Of a stretch of DNA of 6,769 bases, positions 5,537 to 6,769 are shown in pieces. The DNA comes from Halobacteriales archaeon. Lineage in GTDB: Archaea > Halobacteriota > Halobacteria > Halorutilales > JAHENH01. The notes under the pieces were generated by a model. That model was not told the origin of the DNA, made no database searches, and worked only from the letters and a program-made list of their open reading frames with translations. A program made the position numbers and the translations under genes. The DNA is taken from contig JAHENH010000115.1 of the NCBI GenBank assembly GCA_018609935.1, positions 1 to 6,769 of the forward strand, written 5' to 3'. Position 1 is the first letter of the stretch, and the number at the start of each line of letters is the position of its first letter.

Positions 5537-5917
5537 GTGAAAAAGATTATTTCTAGTTCTCAAGCACCTGAGGCTGTAGGGGCTTATTCTCAAGCGATAC
5601 TTAGCGAAGACTTTGTTTTTTTGTCGGGTCAAATACCATTAACTCCTGAAGGTGTTATGGTTGATGGAAGTATCGGCCAAAAGACTGAAAGGTGTCTGAA
5701 AAATATAAAAGCTATTTTGGATGAAATAAATTTAGGCATAGAAAATATAGTAAAGGTTACTGTTTATCTGGATGATATAGAAGATTTTGAAGAAATGAAT
5801 TCTGTTTATTCTGATTTCTTTGATGGTGAAGATCCACCAGCTAGAAGTGCTGTAGAGGTTGGTAAAATACCTAAAGATGCTGGAATTGAAATAGAAGCTA
5901 TAGCTGCACCAGATTAA
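5537..5917 (+). CDS. ridA: RidA family enamine/imine deaminase
   Basis: RidA (YjgF/YER057c/UK114) hydrolyses 2-aminoacrylate and 2-aminocrotonate, the reactive products released by PLP threonine/serine lyases. With GTG 5537 as start the protein has 126 residues, matching the family, and reads MKKIISSSQAPEAVGAYSQA like E. coli RidA. Key features are Tyr17, the SGQIP strand (30-34), KNIKAIL (55-61), and the signature PARSAVEVGKIPKDAGIEIEAIA (101-123) with Arg103 and Glu120, equivalent to E. coli Arg105 and Glu120. E. coli Cys107 is Ala105 here. A longer frame exists from TTG 5495, but its extra 14 residues are hydrophobic and lack family support. It lies 61 bases after the threonine lyase on the same strand, a functionally sensible pair. 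Likely a cytosolic trimer, as known for the family. Confidence 0.95.
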   Translation: MKKIISSSQAPEAVGAYSQAILSEDFVFLSGQIPLTPEGVMVDGSIGQKTERCLKNIKAILDEINLGIENIVKVTVYLDDIEDFEEMNSVYSDFFDGEDPPARSAVEVGKIPKDAGIEIEAIAAPD

Positions 5918-5930
5918 TTACAGAAGTGGA

Positions 5931-5969
5931 GGAGAAAGCCCCGTGCTTCAGGGCGAGGAGGATGTCAAT
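5931..5969 (+). repeat. 39-base hairpin module B, IS200/IS605 right-end-like
   Basis: Same layout and length as module A: GGAGAA, two variable bases, stem CCCCGT (5939-5944), loop GCTTCAGG (5945-5952), stem GCGAGG (5953-5958), then AGGATGTCAAT (5959-5969). Relative to A, the second stem pair changes from A-T to C-G and the fifth from C-G to G-C. The inner pair becomes T-G and the third is a C/A mismatch. It starts 13 bases after the ridA stop, too close for the left part of an insertion element to fit in the gap. No T run follows, so it is not a typical terminator, though it would be in the ridA 3' untranslated region. Confidence 0.7.
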
Positions 5970-5980
5970 AAAATCTTAGT

Positions 5981-5993
5981 TAATAATATAGTT
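5981..5993 (+). promoter_or_regulatory. TATA-like box of the 105-residue gene
   Basis: TAATAATATAG (5981-5991) is centred about 31 bases before ATG 6018 and could drive a short-leader or leaderless transcript. It begins 11 bases after hairpin module B. The region is AT-rich throughout, so the call is weak. Confidence 0.3.
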
Positions 5994-6017
5994 AGGTTTA
6001 GAGTTTTTCTTTAATAT

Positions 6018-6335
6018 ATGGATGATTCTATAGTTAAACAAAATCTTAAAAAAGGAGCTTGGGAGGAAGGACTAGAAAAATGGAAGGAAGAAATAGACAA
6101 TAAGGATTTGGAGTTAGTTAGAAAGTTAGATCTTTTAGAAGAATTTGAGTTTTTCTGGGATGAAAATGTAGATCGAGTTGGATATGAAGCACCTTCTATA
6201 CCTAGTGATTGGAAAGCAAAGGAATATAGTGATTTAGTTGAGAGTTGGGCTCAAGTATCAAGAATAAATGTTGGGCTTAATGAGCTTGGAAGTATAGTGA
6301 GAGAAATCTTAGAAGAAAAATATTTAGACGTATAA
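6018..6335 (+). CDS. Small acidic protein of unknown function
   Basis: A 105-residue protein I do not recognise. It is strongly acidic, with roughly twice as many Asp/Glu as Lys/Arg, and has five Trp (15, 22, 47, 65 and 77). Almost all of it looks helical: a charged helix at about 8-34, another at 36-49, a short linker with Pro59 and Pro62, then helices at about 66-80 and 85-101. No signal peptide, membrane segment, Cys or metal motif is visible, so a soluble cytosolic protein is likely. The acid bias would suit a salt-in cytoplasm. Reality as a gene is supported by a clean ATG, codon use like its neighbours, and convergence with the pterin dehydratase gene, which ends three bases away. Function cannot be inferred from context. 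Confidence 0.75.
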   Translation: MDDSIVKQNLKKGAWEEGLEKWKEEIDNKDLELVRKLDLLEEFEFFWDENVDRVGYEAPSIPSDWKAKEYSDLVESWAQVSRINVGLNELGSIVREILEEKYLDV

Positions 6336-6338
6336 GTT

Positions 6339-6620
6339 TTATATATCTATTTTTTCTATCTCAGATGCTAGATTAATATCTCTGTCTGTTATTCCATCTA
6401 CATCATGTGATTTAAGTGTTATTTCTACTTCTTGGAATCCTACAAGCATATCTGGATGGTGGTTTTCTTTTTCTGCCATCTTTGCTATTTCATTTACTAA
6501 ATCTATTCCATCCATATATTCTTCAAAATCATATTTTTTTCTTATTTTTTCGCCGTCATAGCTCCATCCTTCCAAGGGTTTTAGTTCTTCATTTATTTGT
6601 TTCTCTGTAAGTTTTCCCAT
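6339..6620 (-). CDS. phhB: Pterin-4a-carbinolamine dehydratase (PCD/DCoH family)
   Basis: The family dehydrates 4a-hydroxytetrahydrobiopterin to regenerate the cofactor of aromatic amino acid hydroxylases; many microbial members occur without such a hydroxylase and some have been linked to molybdopterin metabolism. The 93-residue protein is full length. It shows LTEKQI (4-9), GWSYD (18-22), the active-site ENHHPD (52-57) with His54 and His55, the strand VEITLKSHDVDGIT (65-78) with His72, and the TDRD (78-81) family ending. The start codon is at 6618-6620, preceded by a TATA-like box. It is convergent with the upstream small gene, with only three bases between the stops, so the two transcripts probably overlap at their 3' ends. 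Nothing else in the window points to its physiological partner. Confidence 0.92.
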   Translation of the reverse strand: MGKLTEKQINEELKPLEGWSYDGEKIRKKYDFEEYMDGIDLVNEIAKMAEKENHHPDMLVGFQEVEITLKSHDVDGITDRDINLASEIEKIDI

Positions 6621-6634
6621 GTCTAGTTTGTAAT

Positions 6635-6648
6635 ATGATATATATGTC
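6635..6648 (-). promoter_or_regulatory. TATA-like box of the pterin dehydratase gene
   Basis: On the minus strand ATATATAT (6638-6645) is centred about 22 bases before the start codon, with AT-rich flanks that allow a best-fit box a few bases further out. This fits leaderless transcription as proposed for the neighbours. Confidence 0.4.
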
Positions 6649-6754
6649 CTTATTTTTGGTGGAGTAACTTTTTAGGGATATATTGTGTGTGTAATAGATA
6701 TAAAACCATATTGTTGATTTCTTTGATATTTCTGGCGTAACTCTTTTCAGCTAT

Positions 6755-6767
6755 CACATATTATGTG
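6755..6767. repeat. Short perfect palindrome at the window end
   Basis: CACATA (6755-6760) and TATGTG (6762-6767) are exact inverted arms around a single T. It could be a protein-binding site for a gene beyond the window. The rest of 6649-6769 shows nothing I can call. Confidence 0.25.
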
Positions 6768-6769
6768 TA

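Noticed and set aside
5931..5969. Module B as an ordinary intrinsic terminator of ridA
   Set aside because: No T run follows the hairpin, and a second copy with the same invariant flanks occurs upstream of L2, where a terminator for ridA makes no sense.
6416..6610. Plus-strand open frame over the pterin dehydratase
   Set aside because: Leu/Phe-rich shadow of a well-supported minus-strand gene.
6640..6769. Short minus-strand open frame of about 35 codons in the terminal gap
   Set aside because: No recognisable sequence, no ATG near its beginning, and it runs close to the promoter of the pterin dehydratase gene.
1..6769. CRISPR array or tRNA/rRNA genes
   Set aside because: No regularly spaced direct repeats and no cloverleaf or rRNA-like segments were seen; the two hairpin modules are 2.6 kb apart.

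Overview
The window is a low-GC archaeal chromosome segment. Four ribosomal proteins (L3, L4, L23, L2) are of the archaeal type, and by recall their sequences read closest to haloarchaeal homologues such as those of Haloarcula marismortui (for example the L3 C-terminal block and L2 VDHPFGG). Genes use AGA/AGG and ATA heavily, starts mostly lack a Shine-Dalgarno site, and TATA-like boxes lie about 22-31 bases before several start codons, which fits leaderless archaeal transcription. Several proteins are acidic. I infer a salt-adapted, AT-rich euryarchaeon; Methanonatronarchaeia or a nanohaloarchaeal relative are candidates, but the window alone cannot settle this.

Layout: bases 1-243 look like the 3' end of a decayed IS200/IS605-type tnpB with its omega-RNA-like right end. 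It abuts a SPOUT RNA methyltransferase gene (true start about 277) of the type commonly found next to L3 in Euryarchaeota. A tightly overlapping L3-L4-L23 block follows (1199-3131) and ends in a T-rich terminator. A gap of nearly 400 bases contains a 39-base hairpin module (A), an inverted repeat and promoter-like sites. L2 (3528-4235) then stands apart from L23 and is not followed by S19 as in most archaeal S10-type clusters.

The second half is metabolic: a threonine ammonia-lyase with an ACT domain, then RidA, the enzyme that removes the reactive enamine/imine made by such lyases. After ridA comes a second copy (B) of the 39-base module, then an acidic 105-residue protein of unknown function, and a convergent pterin-4a-carbinolamine dehydratase on the minus strand.

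The most unusual signal is the pair of 39-base modules at 3340-3378 and 5931-5969. They align without gaps, keep their flanks and loop, and differ mainly in the stem, where at least two pairs change on both sides. They resemble the terminal hairpin of IS200/IS605 right ends (the 3' part of TnpB omega RNAs), but no tnpB lies beside either one.
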